A stretch of 49,979 nucleotides of DNA from Akkermansia muciniphila (GCA_945874145.1 CAMCFN010000029.1:1-49979), one strand, 5' to 3'. Positions 27,271-37,600 are shown, counted from the first letter of the stretch. Notes: generated by a model from the letters alone, not told the origin. Numbers and translations: made by a program.

Positions 27271-30200
27271 ATGAGCATCAACTTTCAACTTCCCCGGTGG
27301 GTCGGCTTGCTGGCCCTCCTGCTCACCGGTCCCGCCCTGGCCGCCGACTGGCCCATGTGGCGCTTCGATGCGCAACGTTCCGCTGCCTCGCCGGAGGTGC
27401 TGCCCGCCCAGCTCCATCTCCAGTGGACCCGCAAGTATGCGCCCCGCGTGCAGGTCTGGGACGATCCGCTCAACCACGACCTCATGCCCTACGATCGCAT
27501 CTTCGAGCCGGTGGTGCTCGGCGAGCGCGTGTTCCTGAGCTTCAACGACGCGGACAAAGTCGTCGCGCTCGACCTGCGGACGGGCAAGGAGCTGTGGGCG
27601 TTCTACACCGACGGTCCGGTGCGGTTCGCGCCGGTGGCCTGGCAGGACAAGGTTTTGTTCACCAGCGACGACGGCCTGCTCTACTGCGTGAACGCGGGGG
27701 ATGGACAACTGCTGTGGAAGTTCCGCGGCGGCCCTTCGGAGCGGAAAGTCCTCGGCAACCAGCGCGTCATCTCCGCGTGGCCGGCGCGCGGCGGGCCGGT
27801 GGTGCGCGATGGGCGCGTGTATTTCGCCGCGAGCATCTGGCCGTTCATGGGCACGTTCATCTACTCGCTGGAGGCCACAACGGGCCGCGTGCTGTGGGTC
27901 AATGACAGCACCGGGTCGCAGTTCATCAAGCAGCCGCACAGCGCGCCGTCGTTCGCGGGTGTCGCGCCGCAGGGCGCGCTGGCCGCCACGCGGGACGTGT
28001 TGCTGGTGCCGGGCGGGCGTTCGGTGCCGGCGGCGTTTGACCGGCACACCGGCGCGTTTCTGCACTTTCAAATCAGCACCGTCGGCAAGGGCAACGGCGG
28101 CTCCTTCGTTGCGGCCAGCGACACGGAATACTTCGTCCACACGCGGCAGCGCGGCGTGCGCAACTACGAGCTGAAGTCCGGCAAGTCCGGCAAGTTCACC
28201 GGCAACGAGCCCGTGCTCGATGGCCCGGTGGTTTACAGCTACGTCACCAACAAGTCGGGCTCTGTGCTCCAGGCCGGCACCGGCACCAACGTCACGTGGC
28301 AGTTCAAGGCCGACGCGTCCGGCGACCTCATCAAGGCCGGGCGTCAGCTCTATGCGGCTGGCACCAACGCCGTCCGCGCCATTGAACTGCCGAGCGGTTT
28401 GCGCAGCGCGCGGGTGTCCTGGTCGCATCCGCTGCCGGGCGGCACGCAGCGGCTGCTGGCGGCCAACGGCATGTTGCTGGCCGTGACGCTCGATGGCCGC
28501 ATCCTCGCGTTTGGCGCGGAGAAGACGAAGCCCGTCACGCTCCCGGACAAGCCGGTCGCCCCCAAGCCCGCCGCACCCGCGGTCGCGCAGGCGAAGGCCA
28601 TGCTGGCTGCGGCGGACGTGAAGGATGGTTACGCGCTGGGCTTTGGCGTGAACGACGGGGCGTTGCTGGAGGCGCTGGTGTTGAACTCGAAGCTGCGCCT
28701 CGTGGCTGTGGACCCGGACGCGGCGAAGGTGGACCTGCTGCGCCGCCGCTTCGATGCGGCTGGGCTTTACGGCAAGCGCGTCACGCTGCATGTGGGCGAC
28801 CCCGTGAAGTTCAAGGCCCCGCCCTATCTCGCCAATCTCATCGTGGTGGGCGAGTCGTTCGTACCCGAGCTGCGCAACTCGGCGGTGCTGCGCGCCGCCT
28901 TTGATTCGCTGCGGCCCTACGGTGGGATGATGTGGCTGCCCGTGGCAGGCGAGGCGCAGGCGGAGTTTCAGCGGCTCATCACCGAGTCGAAGTTGGAGCA
29001 GGCCAAAGTGCAGGCCGCCGACACGCACCTTCTACTCACCCGCGCCGGGCCATTGCCCAACGCCGCTGACTGGACGCACCAATACGGCGACATCGGCAAC
29101 ACCGTGAAGTCCGACGACGCCCGCGTGCGCGCTCCGCTCGGCCTGCTGTGGTTTGGCGGCAACTCGAACCTCGACGTTCTCCCGCGTCACGGTCATGGCC
29201 CGCCCGAGCAGGTCGTCGGCGGGCGGATGATTTTGCAGGGCATGGACAGCTTCAGCGCCCGCGATGTTTACACCGGCCGGCTGCTCTGGAAAACCGAGTT
29301 CACCAACCTCGGCACGTTCGGCATCTACTTCGACAAGAGCTACACGAACACGCCGTTGAGCACGGCCTACAACCAGAAGCACATTCCCGGTGCGAACGGC
29401 CGCGGCGCGAACTACGTCGCCACCGAGGATGCCGTGTATGTGGCCGTGGGCAGCGCCTGCCAGGTGCTTGATGCGCGTACAGGCAAGCTGCGCCAGACCA
29501 TCGCGCTGCCGGTGTCGCCAGCTGGCCAGGTGCCGGGTGAATGGGCCTTCATCGGTCTTTACGAGGACGTGCTGCTCGGCGGCGATGGCTTCGCGAACTA
29601 CACGCAGAAGCTCGGCGGCGGGCTCTCCAAGACGAACACGATTGAGGACTTCTCGGCGAGTGCGGGCCTGGCGGCGTTCGACCGTCACTCGGGCAAGTTG
29701 CTGTGGCGCGTGCCGGCGCGGCACAGCTTCCTGCACAACGGCATTGTCGCCGGCAACGGCCGCCTCTACGCGCTCGATAAGCTGCCCAAGAGCGCCGAGG
29801 ACAAGCTGAAGCGCCGGGGCGTGCCCGTGCCGGAGGATTACGCCATCACCGCGCTGGACGTGCGCACCGGCCAGCCGGTCTGGGCCGCGACCACGAACAT
29901 CTTCGGCACCTGGCTGAGTTATTCGAGGGAGCACGACGTGCTGCTGCTCGCCGGCGCGAAGGCCAGCGACCGCCTCAAGGACGAGGTGGGCGAGGGGATG
30001 ACGGCGTATCGCGGCACAAATGGCGCGGTGCGCTGGCAGGACTTGCAGCGCAAATACACCGGGCCGTGCATCCTGCACCACGAGCTGATTCTCACGAGCG
30101 CCAACTCGTATCAGGCCTCCAGCGGCGCGTTCAACCTGCTCAATGGCAAGCCGCATCTGGTCGCCAACCCGCTCACCGGGAAGCTGGAGCCGTGGCGGGT

Positions 30201-31194
30201 CTCGCGCGCTTACGGCTGCAACAACATCGTTGCCAGCGAGAACCTGCTCACCTTCCGCTCTGGCTCGGCAGGCTTTTACGATCTGTTGTCCCAGAGCGGC
30301 ACGGCGAGCCTCGGCGGCTTCAAGTCCGGCTGCACGGCGAACTTGGTCGTCGCCAACGGCGTGCTCAACGCGCCGGACTACACCCGCACCTGCACGTGCG
30401 CCTACCAAAACCAGACTTCGCTTGCGCTGGTCCACATGCCCGAGATGGAGATGTGGGCTTACAGTCAGTTCGGCCTGGATGGCCAGGAGGGCGACCGCAT
30501 CGCGCGCATCGGCATCAACTTCGGCGCGCCGGGTGACCGTCGCGCGGAGGATGGCACGTTGTGGCTGGAGTATCCCTCGGTGGGCGGTGACTCACCGGGC
30601 TTGCCCATCACGGTGACGGGCAAGGGGACCAATAGTTACTACCGTCGGCACGCCTCGCAGTTCAGCGGGCTGGGCGGTGGCGTGCTGCCTTGGGTGGCGT
30701 CGTCGGGGCTGCGCGATTGCGAGACCATCACCATCGCACCCGAGTTGGTGCGTCCGAAGCCGGCGAAGCCCGCCCGCACGAAGGAAGATGACGAGGACGA
30801 AGGCCGTGACCTGCTGAAGACCGGCGCGCTGCTCGATCTCCTGGAAAAGCGGGCCACGAACAGCCTTGCCGCCAGCGTGCCGGTGAAGCCCGCTCCGCCC
30901 CGGCCCCCGCCGGCCCCCTCGCCTTACACGGTGCGTCTGCACTTCGCCGAGCCGGACGAGTTGCCACCCGGTCAGCGTGTCTTCGATGTCGCGTTGCAAG
31001 GCCGGCCGGTGCTGGAGCGGTTCGACATCGCCCGAGTTGCCGGTGGTCAGCGCGGTGGTGTGGTGAGGGAATTCACCGGCATCGTCATCGCGAAGGATTT
31101 GAAAATCACCTTCACCCGCGCACCGGGAGCCAAGGCCGGACCCGTCTTGTCAGGCGTGGAACTCATCGCCGAGAAACCGCTGGCGGCCAAATGA
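27271..31194 (+). CDS. Exported PQQ-like propeller with methyltransferase-like insert and malectin domain (2)
   Basis: A 1307-residue paralogue of the preceding gene. It has a signal peptide (VGLLALLLTGPALAA) and propeller 1 (about residues 25-425; LDLRTGKELWAFYTDGPVRFAP). A Rossmann-like domain (about 443-560) has LGFGVNDGALLEAL, LVAVDPDAAKVDLLRRRF and LHVGDP in the order of class I methyltransferase motifs. Propeller 2 covers about 600-1055, with the cysteine segment SGCTANLVVANGVL...CTCAYQNQTS, and a malectin-like domain covers about 1075-1303 (YTVRLHFAEPDELPPGQRVF). A charged linker (about 1165-1205) interrupts the malectin part. It overlaps the next gene by ATGA. No CxxCH heme motif was seen. 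Confidence 0.8.
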   Translation: MSINFQLPRWVGLLALLLTGPALAADWPMWRFDAQRSAASPEVLPAQLHLQWTRKYAPRVQVWDDPLNHDLMPYDRIFEPVVLGERVFLSFNDADKVVALDLRTGKELWAFYTDGPVRFAPVAWQDKVLFTSDDGLLYCVNAGDGQLLWKFRGGPSERKVLGNQRVISAWPARGGPVVRDGRVYFAASIWPFMGTFIYSLEATTGRVLWVNDSTGSQFIKQPHSAPSFAGVAPQGALAATRDVLLVPGGRSVPAAFDRHTGAFLHFQISTVGKGNGGSFVAASDTEYFVHTRQRGVRNYELKSGKSGKFTGNEPVLDGPVVYSYVTNKSGSVLQAGTGTNVTWQFKADASGDLIKAGRQLYAAGTNAVRAIELPSGLRSARVSWSHPLPGGTQRLLAANGMLLAVTLDGRILAFGAEKTKPVTLPDKPVAPKPAAPAVAQAKAMLAAADVKDGYALGFGVNDGALLEALVLNSKLRLVAVDPDAAKVDLLRRRFDAAGLYGKRVTLHVGDPVKFKAPPYLANLIVVGESFVPELRNSAVLRAAFDSLRPYGGMMWLPVAGEAQAEFQRLITESKLEQAKVQAADTHLLLTRAGPLPNAADWTHQYGDIGNTVKSDDARVRAPLGLLWFGGNSNLDVLPRHGHGPPEQVVGGRMILQGMDSFSARDVYTGRLLWKTEFTNLGTFGIYFDKSYTNTPLSTAYNQKHIPGANGRGANYVATEDAVYVAVGSACQVLDARTGKLRQTIALPVSPAGQVPGEWAFIGLYEDVLLGGDGFANYTQKLGGGLSKTNTIEDFSASAGLAAFDRHSGKLLWRVPARHSFLHNGIVAGNGRLYALDKLPKSAEDKLKRRGVPVPEDYAITALDVRTGQPVWAATTNIFGTWLSYSREHDVLLLAGAKASDRLKDEVGEGMTAYRGTNGAVRWQDLQRKYTGPCILHHELILTSANSYQASSGAFNLLNGKPHLVANPLTGKLEPWRVSRAYGCNNIVASENLLTFRSGSAGFYDLLSQSGTASLGGFKSGCTANLVVANGVLNAPDYTRTCTCAYQNQTSLALVHMPEMEMWAYSQFGLDGQEGDRIARIGINFGAPGDRRAEDGTLWLEYPSVGGDSPGLPITVTGKGTNSYYRRHASQFSGLGGGVLPWVASSGLRDCETITIAPELVRPKPAKPARTKEDDEDEGRDLLKTGALLDLLEKRATNSLAASVPVKPAPPRPPPAPSPYTVRLHFAEPDELPPGQRVFDVALQGRPVLERFDIARVAGGQRGGVVREFTGIVIAKDLKITFTRAPGAKAGPVLSGVELIAEKPLAAK

Positions 31195-32369
31195 GTGCGG
31201 ACCAACATCGGCGGGAGAACGCGTTGCGCGCGGACGCTCCGAGGGGGAAGAGCCGTATCGCACCACGATGGGCCGCGTGCTGCTTGGTTCTCTCCTTCTT
31301 GCTAGCCCTTCTTCTCTCCGTCCATTCCCTGCACGCCTGCTCCGTGCCCGTCTTCCGCTACGCGTTGGAGAAGTGGGCGGCGGACGAGTATCAGACCATC
31401 GTCTTCCATCGCGGTCCGCTCACCGCCGCGCAGCAGGTGCTGATGCAGCCGCTCAACGGTGAAGGTCTGCCCGGCCAGCTCCCCGCCAATGTCTCCCTCC
31501 AGACCGTGGACCTCGCGCAGAACCCCGATCTCGCGCTGCTGGCCCTGTGGCGGCAGTTGGGCTCGGACACCTTGCCCGCGCTGATTTTGAAGTATCCCCT
31601 GAAGTCGCGCCTGTCGGACCTTCTGTTCGCGGGACCGCTCACCGCAGCGGCGGTGCAGCAAGTCCTCGATTCCCCGGCGCGGCGGGAGATTATCCGTCGG
31701 ATCGCGCAGGGCCAGAGCGTGGTCTGGGTGTTGCTGGAGACCGGCGATGCCTCCCGTGACGCGGCCGCCGCCAAGGTGGCTGCGCAGCGCCTGGACTACC
31801 TCACCACTGTGTTGAAGCTCCCGGCCATTGAGGCCCAGGACATCGCCAGCGGCCTTGTCTCCGTGCCGAAGGACGGCTTGAAGCTGGCATTCTCTGTGTT
31901 GCGGATGAACCGCAAGGACGCGGCCGAAAGTGTGTTCGCCCGCATGCTGCTGCACTCGGAGCCGGACCTGCTCGATCTCCAGGAACCCATGCTCTTCCCC
32001 GTCTTCGGGCGCGGGCGCGCGCTGTATGCGCTTGCGGGCAAGGGCATCAATCACGAGACGCTCGACGAGGCCGCCACCTTCCTGACCGGCAAGTGCTCGT
32101 GCGAGGTGAAGGAGCTCAACCCGGGCGTGGACTTGCTGCTCACGGCGGACTGGGACGGGTTGATTAAGGCCCAGTCGGATGGCGACCGGTCGGCCGTGCT
32201 TCAGCAACAGGCTGCGGCCGCCCCTGCCGCTGCGGCTCCGGAGACGGTGATGATCACCGGTGCCAGCCACCCGCCTCCCGCCCCGGCGACACGCCTGCTA
32301 ATCCCCGCTGCCGCCGGAGCGCTGGCGGCACTGCTCCTCGCCGGGTTTTTTTGGTGGCGGAGAAACTGA
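31191..32369 (+). CDS. Membrane-anchored CxVPVFRYAL-motif protein (1), unknown function
   Basis: A 392-residue protein I cannot assign to a named family. It has a signal sequence (CCLVLSFLLALLLSVHSLHA) followed directly by CSVPVFRYALEKWAADEY. A central mixed alpha/beta region follows (LALWRQLGSDTLPALILKYP, GQSVVWVLLETGD), then FPVFGRGRALYAL, FLTGKCSCEVKELNPGVDLL, and an Ala/Pro linker. A C-terminal membrane helix (IPAAAGALAALLLAGFF) and the basic tail WWRRN complete it. The expected topology puts the bulk outside the cytoplasm with a single C-terminal anchor. The start overlaps the stop of the propeller gene (ATGA), so the two are co-translated. It is paralogous to the convergent gene at 32384-33508. 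Confidence 0.7.
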   Translation: MSADQHRRENALRADAPRGKSRIAPRWAACCLVLSFLLALLLSVHSLHACSVPVFRYALEKWAADEYQTIVFHRGPLTAAQQVLMQPLNGEGLPGQLPANVSLQTVDLAQNPDLALLALWRQLGSDTLPALILKYPLKSRLSDLLFAGPLTAAAVQQVLDSPARREIIRRIAQGQSVVWVLLETGDASRDAAAAKVAAQRLDYLTTVLKLPAIEAQDIASGLVSVPKDGLKLAFSVLRMNRKDAAESVFARMLLHSEPDLLDLQEPMLFPVFGRGRALYALAGKGINHETLDEAATFLTGKCSCEVKELNPGVDLLLTADWDGLIKAQSDGDRSAVLQQQAAAAPAAAAPETVMITGASHPPPAPATRLLIPAAAGALAALLLAGFFWWRRN

Positions 32370-32383
32370 GAACCACGGCTGCC

Positions 32384-33508
32384 TTAGGGCCGGCCGGACT
32401 GCCGCAGCCAGACGCCCATCACCAGCGCGAAGCCCGCCGCAATCCACATCAGCGGCCACGGCCGTTCCGGTGCGGCAGCCGGAGCCGCTGCTTGCGGCTG
32501 GATTTTCACGGTCTCCGGTTCGAGCGCGGCGCTGTTGGTCGTGGCGGGCTTCGGAGTCGTCCCGGTCCCGGTCGTCTTCTCCGCAATCGCAGTCAGTTCA
32601 TCTTCCCACGCCACGTTCATGAGCAGGTCCCAGCCGGGATTCTGCCGCTTGACCTGACACGAGCAGGCGCCGAGCAGGAAGAGGCAAACTTCCTCAATCT
32701 CCGCGTCGCCGAAATCGGCGGCGGGCCACGCCCCCAGCACGCGTCCGCGCCCAAAGACGGCGGCGAGCCACGGGCCGGTGGAGAGTTCAGGGGCGGGCTT
32801 AGGACCGGCGAGCATTTTGAGTAGGAGGGCTTCCGCTCTAGGAACGCGCAGCAGCGAGAATTTCACGCGCAGGGCGGGGCCGGGGCCGAGCTTGCTGGTC
32901 GGGTCGTTTGGGTCAATGGGCTGGAGAATGGCGACCTGTTCCAGGTAGCGCAGCCGCTTCTCGACGCGCGCGGCGATGGCGTTGTCCTCGGTCTTGTTGC
33001 CCGACTCGGCGAGCACCCACACGACGGATTCGCCTGCGAGAATGCGCCGGGCAATCTCCTTGCGCGCGGGAGAATCAGTCAGCGCGGCGAGGCTTGCGGG
33101 TGTGAGTGTGCCGGTCCAGACGACGGGCGAGGTCGCCTCCTCGGGATGCGGGAACAGGAGGCGGGCTTCGGTGCCGGTGCCGGGCTTGGCCTCCAAGTTC
33201 ACGGGCGAGTCAGAACCCAGATTGCGGAAAAAATCGGCGATGGGCGGCGCCTGAAGCGCACCGGCGGGAAACTCCAGCCGGTAAGCATCCGCCTGCCAGC
33301 GATCCAGCGCGTAGCGGAAGACAGGGATCGTGCAGCACTCGGCGGCACGGGCTAAGGTGAGCGTGAGGAAGAGCAGGACGAAGGACGAAGGACGAAGCCA
33401 AGTGCGGGCAGGGCGCGTCTGTCCCCAGCGAGCCGCTGGGGCTTTCGGACAGGCAACCGGCTCGCTGGCGACTCCGCGCCCTGCCAGCGTTGGTGATTGG
33501 TTCGTCAT
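32384..33508 (-). CDS. Membrane-anchored CxxPVFRYAL-motif protein (2), unknown function
   Basis: A 374-residue paralogue of the preceding protein in convergent orientation, 14 bases away. Shared features are CCTIPVFRYALDRWQADAY after the signal core (FVLLFLTLTLARAA), SPARKEIARRILAGESVVWV, VFGRGRVLGAW, FLLGACSCQVKRQNPGWDLL and a C-terminal membrane helix (LMWIAAGFALVMGVW). The N-terminal 30 residues before the signal core contain a translated 77-base palindromic element (33408-33484). ATG 33508 overlaps the stop of the upstream BNR-like gene (ATGA). A weak GGAG lies before the ATG. Function is unknown; the shared cysteine motifs suggest metal or thiol chemistry, which is inference. Confidence 0.7.
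   Translation of the reverse strand: MTNQSPTLAGRGVASEPVACPKAPAARWGQTRPARTWLRPSSFVLLFLTLTLARAAECCTIPVFRYALDRWQADAYRLEFPAGALQAPPIADFFRNLGSDSPVNLEAKPGTGTEARLLFPHPEEATSPVVWTGTLTPASLAALTDSPARKEIARRILAGESVVWVLAESGNKTEDNAIAARVEKRLRYLEQVAILQPIDPNDPTSKLGPGPALRVKFSLLRVPRAEALLLKMLAGPKPAPELSTGPWLAAVFGRGRVLGAWPAADFGDAEIEEVCLFLLGACSCQVKRQNPGWDLLMNVAWEDELTAIAEKTTGTGTTPKPATTNSAALEPETVKIQPQAAAPAAAPERPWPLMWIAAGFALVMGVWLRQSGRP
33408..33484. repeat. 77-base palindromic element A, in frame within a coding region
   Basis: The outer arms GCAGGGCGCG (33408-33417) and CGCGCCCTGC (33475-33484) pair over 10 bp. Inner pairings include AGCGAGCCG (33427-33435) with CGGCTCGCT (33459-33467). It has the same length and the same outer design as element B at 38720-38796, with a compensating base-pair change. 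On the minus strand it encodes GRGV...PAARWGQTRP in the leader of the 32384-33508 protein. Confidence 0.8.
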
Positions 33509-34497
33509 TTTGTCTCCACCGGTTTGGGCTTCGGCCCCGGCGGCAGCTTCGGCGGTTCGCCGCCGCTCAGCGGGCCGAAGGCGAAGGACTTGGCCTGCCA
33601 TTCCTTCTCGTTCGGGACGGTTTCCCACTTCACGCCGTCGGTGCTGCGCGAGATTTTGTGCGGCGGCCAACTGTAGCCGTAGAACCAGTTTTCCACGCGG
33701 CTAATCTGGCGCGGGATCGGGCCGGTGGCAACCGGCTGCCAGTCGAGGCCGTTTGGCGAGCGATACGCCTCCTTCTGCGTCGTGGCGAGGAACTCCTTGC
33801 CGGTCCACAGCACGCACTGGATGTCGGCGCGGGCGGCGTTGGTGGCGTTGTTTTGGAAGGTCACGCCGTCCTTCGTCATCGCGAGCAGGCCGTTCTGGCC
33901 GCCGATGACAAAGACGCCGTTGCCGAACGCCACGCGGCGCAGGCCCGCCTGCTTGTCCACCTGCCCGGCCATCTGCGTGACGGTGATTCTGCCGGTCGCG
34001 GGCTCGAACGCGGTGACGGGGCCGAAGTCACCGGAACTGACGATGAGGCTGTTGCCCTGCGCGGAGGCGCGAATCCAGTGCGTCGGCGTGGGCATCTTGG
34101 GCGTGGCCACGAGCTGCCACTTCTCCGCGTCGGTGGTCTTGAAGACCTTGCCGCGCAAATCCACCGCGTAGAGCGTGTCACCGAAAATCTCCAGGCCGAA
34201 GATGGGCGAGCTGCCGGGGATGACGCCGTCGGACCACGCGCGCCCGTCGCGCGTGGCGGTGACGCGCCCGCTGAAGTAGCCGCCGGCGGCGAGGAACATG
34301 CCCTTGAAGTTCACAGTCAGGTTGAGGTCGTTCTGGTCGTGGCCGGGCTTGCCCCATTCTTGGTGCAGTTCCCATTTGAGGCCGTCGCGCGAAAGCATCC
34401 GATGCCCGCCGTGCCCAACGGCGAGGAACCAGTTGTCGGCGGCGTGCGCGTTGAGGGCGGTGAGCGCGAGGGCGAAGGCGAGGCGAAGCAAGGTCAT
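33505..34497 (-). CDS. Exported BNR/Ycf48-like beta-propeller
   Basis: A 330-residue secreted protein with a signal peptide (LLRLAFALALTALNAHA) and repeated blade ends of the S/T-x-D-G-x-x-W type: LSRDGLKWEL, ATRDGRAWSDG, KTTDAEKWQL, RSPNGLDWQP and SRSTDGVKWET. These fit a sialidase/BNR or Ycf48-like propeller, probably a binding or scaffold protein; no sialidase catalytic set is seen. ATG 34497 sits directly before the signal. The stop overlaps the start of the anchored PVFRYAL protein, and a 200-base gap with an inverted repeat separates it from the giant propeller gene upstream. Confidence 0.7.
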   Translation of the reverse strand: MTLLRLAFALALTALNAHAADNWFLAVGHGGHRMLSRDGLKWELHQEWGKPGHDQNDLNLTVNFKGMFLAAGGYFSGRVTATRDGRAWSDGVIPGSSPIFGLEIFGDTLYAVDLRGKVFKTTDAEKWQLVATPKMPTPTHWIRASAQGNSLIVSSGDFGPVTAFEPATGRITVTQMAGQVDKQAGLRRVAFGNGVFVIGGQNGLLAMTKDGVTFQNNATNAARADIQCVLWTGKEFLATTQKEAYRSPNGLDWQPVATGPIPRQISRVENWFYGYSWPPHKISRSTDGVKWETVPNEKEWQAKSFAFGPLSGGEPPKLPPGPKPKPVETK

Positions 34498-34590
34498 GGG
34501 GAGAGAATTAACCATGGATGGACGCGGATGAGAGCAAGACAAGGCGACCGCTCGCATTGCCCGAAGCACGGGATTGGGCAGTAAGATTAA

Positions 34591-34639
34591 GGGCAGGAAA
34601 ATTGGGACGGAAATCTTCCTGCCAATAATTTTCCTGCCC
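34591..34639. repeat. AT-containing inverted repeat in BNR gene leader
   Basis: GGGCAGGAAAATT (34591-34603) and AATTTTCCTGCCC (34627-34639) form a perfect 13-bp stem. An inner CAGGAA/TTCCTG pairing is possible. Its composition is unlike the GC-rich surroundings. It looks like a dispersed mobile-type repeat, or a terminator after the giant propeller gene. Confidence 0.7.
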
Positions 34640-34695
34640 GACTCGGGATGCTGGCATTGTTCGGATGGCCGGTGTCGCCAGTGTTGCGTCATAGC

Positions 34696-37600
34696 TCACT
34701 TCGCCTTCCCGAAACACCTCACCATCCCATCCAGACTCGACACATACAGCCGGCCTTGCGCCACGGCCATGCCGTCCCAGACGGGGGGGCTGGCGAGGTC
34801 CATGCCGGTGCTTTGGTTGCCGTTGTCCACGGCCACGGCCCAGAGTTTGGCGCCGCGCTTGCCTTCGAGGGCATCGTCCTGTTCCTGGAGCTGCTGGAGG
34901 ATGCTCTTGTCCTTCGCGGCGAGACGCTCGAAGGCATACTCCTCGTCCACCAAATCCTCCGCGCCGCTCACGATGAGCGAGTTGCCAGCTTTGGCCATCG
35001 CGCGTGTAATGATGGGGACGTAACGCTGCCAGTCGTTTTGAACGAATGTGCCTTTCTGCGCGGGCGCGGGCTGGCCGGGCTGCGCGGGGTTCGGGGGAGA
35101 AGGCGTCGTGGTCGCGGCTTTTTCGGCGGCCTTCTTGCCACCCTTCGCGGCAACTTGCGCTGGTGCACCGGGCGCGCGGCGGAACCACAGTGCGGCTCCG
35201 CTGCGACCTTTGCCGGTCTCGATGCCGGGACCGGAAACGCCGTGGTTCGTGCCGGTTTCGTCGCGGGCGTCGCCCTTGTCGAAGGATGAGAACTGCGCGA
35301 TGGACTTGTCCGTCTTCGCGGTTGGGTCGGCGAGGCGGGCTTGAATCTCAAACCCAGTGAGCGCGCGGGTGTAAATCGCGAACTGGTCCATCATGCCGGT
35401 GTAGCTGGCGTCGAGGGTTTCGCCGGTCAGGTTGTTGTTGCCGTCGCCGCCGAGCTTGAGCGGCTGCTTGGGTTGCGCGGCGACGAACGCGGACTTGGCC
35501 TGTGCGACAATCTGCCCGTCCACGTAGAGCTTCATCGTCTGGTCCGCCTCCAGCACGCCGACGAGGTGGTGCCAGCCTTCAAGCAACGGCGCGGGCGCGT
35601 TGGCACGGGCGCGGGTGGAGTTGCTGTTGATGACGAACGCGGGTTTGCCCTCTTCCAGCACAATGCCCGCGCCGTTCTGCGGGCCGCCGTGGCTGATGAG
35701 CACGCCGTCCTTCCCGTCGGGCAGGGCCCAAAGCTCCAGCGTGAAGGGCTTGCCCGCGATGTTGTTCTTCTCGGTCTGCGCGTAGCTGACGACGAGCGGC
35801 GTGTTGCCGGTCGTCGGGGCGGGCGCGTTCTTCGCGTTTTGCTTCGCAGCCTGCTTGCCCGCCTTCGTGGCCAGCGTCAGGTCTGCGGCGACGGCGGGAG
35901 CGTCCTTGGGCATCTTCATGAGCTGGTGCTCCATCGTGGTGGTCCACTTGAAATACTGTGCCTCGCGCCCGTAGCCATAAACATTCTGGTCGTCGTGGAC
36001 GATGATGCGGCCCGAGGGCGCGTATTTGCCGGCCTGGTAATAGCCGTTGTGTCCGCCGGAGAAGCTCTTGCCATAGACCCAGTAGCTGCGGTGGAACCAC
36101 GAGTCGTCGAGGAAGCCCATCGGCGCGAAGAGGTGCGAGCCTTCGCCATTCTGCGCCGCGCCCTGCTCGATGGCGTTGTTGCTCACCGGGCCGATGTCCA
36201 CGCGCTTGCCGTCGCCGCCGATTTTCTGCGTGCGGAGATAAGTCCACTTGCCGTCGCTGCTGAGGATGTCGTTCAAGCCCACGGGCATTTGCAGCGTCTT
36301 GTGGCGGTCGTTGAAGTCGCCACCCGTCTCCGGGTCAATGTGGTTATAGACGACCTCGGCCTGCTTCTTGCCGGTCGCGGCGTCGAGCTTGAGGAAGCGC
36401 AACCCGCCATCGAGGAACACGCTGCGGCCCGCGACGAAGCTCACGCTGCCGTTCTCCACGAGCACGCTGCCGTGGACGGGCCAGACGGATTCAAGCTGCT
36501 CCAGCGCGCCGTGCTGGCGGTTGTTGGGCGCGCCCTGAAACTTCCAGATCATCGCGCCGTCGGTCGCGCGGAGGCAATACACCCAGCCGTCCTTGCCGCC
36601 GAAGAACACGCGGCCCTGCCAGTAGGTCGGCGGCGAATCCACCCGCCCGGCCGCAATGAACTTCCACGCCGGCAGACCCGTCACGTGGTCGAGCGCGTGG
36701 ACGGTGTGCGCGTCCACTTGCGCGACGAAGACCTTGCCCGCCGCGATGGTCAGCGCGGAGAGCGGCGCGCCGAGTTTCACTTCCCACGCCTTGCCGAGGT
36801 CGGGGAGCAGCGGCTGCGGCGAGGAACCGCTGCGCTTCGCGTCGTGGCGATACGTCGGCCAATCCTTCGGGTCGGCTGCGGCGGCGTTCACCGGTTGACT
36901 GAAGGCGGTGCCGCGCACGAGGCGCTTCTCATCCGCCGGCGGCGCGGGGTGCGGCGAGCCTGCGCCGGACGCGAGCGCGTTGAGGCCGTCGAGCTTCGCC
37001 TCGGGGTAGCAGGCACAGTTGTGTGGGCCGGCGTAGGTGAGGCCGTTGGCCGGCAGCACGCCATAGAGGCACGCGCCGCGCACCCAGTGGTTGAGGTCCC
37101 AGTGTTCCTTCGCGTGGTCGACGAACTCGATGCCCGTGCGCGAGGGGATGAGATACTTCTCCGTCGCCTTCGCGATGTAGCAGCGGTGGTGGAACCAGTA
37201 AGTCCCGTCCGGCACGTCGGGCGAAAACTGCTTCTTAATCTCGCCGGTCATCAGGTCGCGGCCCTTGAATTCGCCCTTCTGGTTGCCTTGCAGCGTGCCT
37301 GCGTTCCAGACGAGCCCGCCGGACACAATCAAGTCCTCCGGCGAACGGTAGCCGGACTTTTCGTGCGGCGCGTTCCAGAGCGTTTTGCCGGTCTTGGCGT
37401 CCATGCCGCGCTGCGCGCCGTCGCCGCCGGCGTAGAGCACCGCGTCGCCGGAGAGCACGACGCGCGGCGAGTAGTTGAACTCGAAGACCGAGCGCTTCGT
37501 GGCCTTCTCGCTGGCCCAACGCTGCGTGCCCGTCGCCGGGTCAAGCGAGATGAGGCCGTCGCCGTCGTGATACACGACTTGCTTGCCGTCGCAGGCGAGC

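Noticed and set aside
27271..31194. PQQ methanol or alcohol dehydrogenase
   Set aside because: Propeller blades are present, but the disulfide-linked cysteine pair and calcium/lanthanide-site pattern of quinoprotein alcohol dehydrogenases and a CxxCH heme site were not seen.
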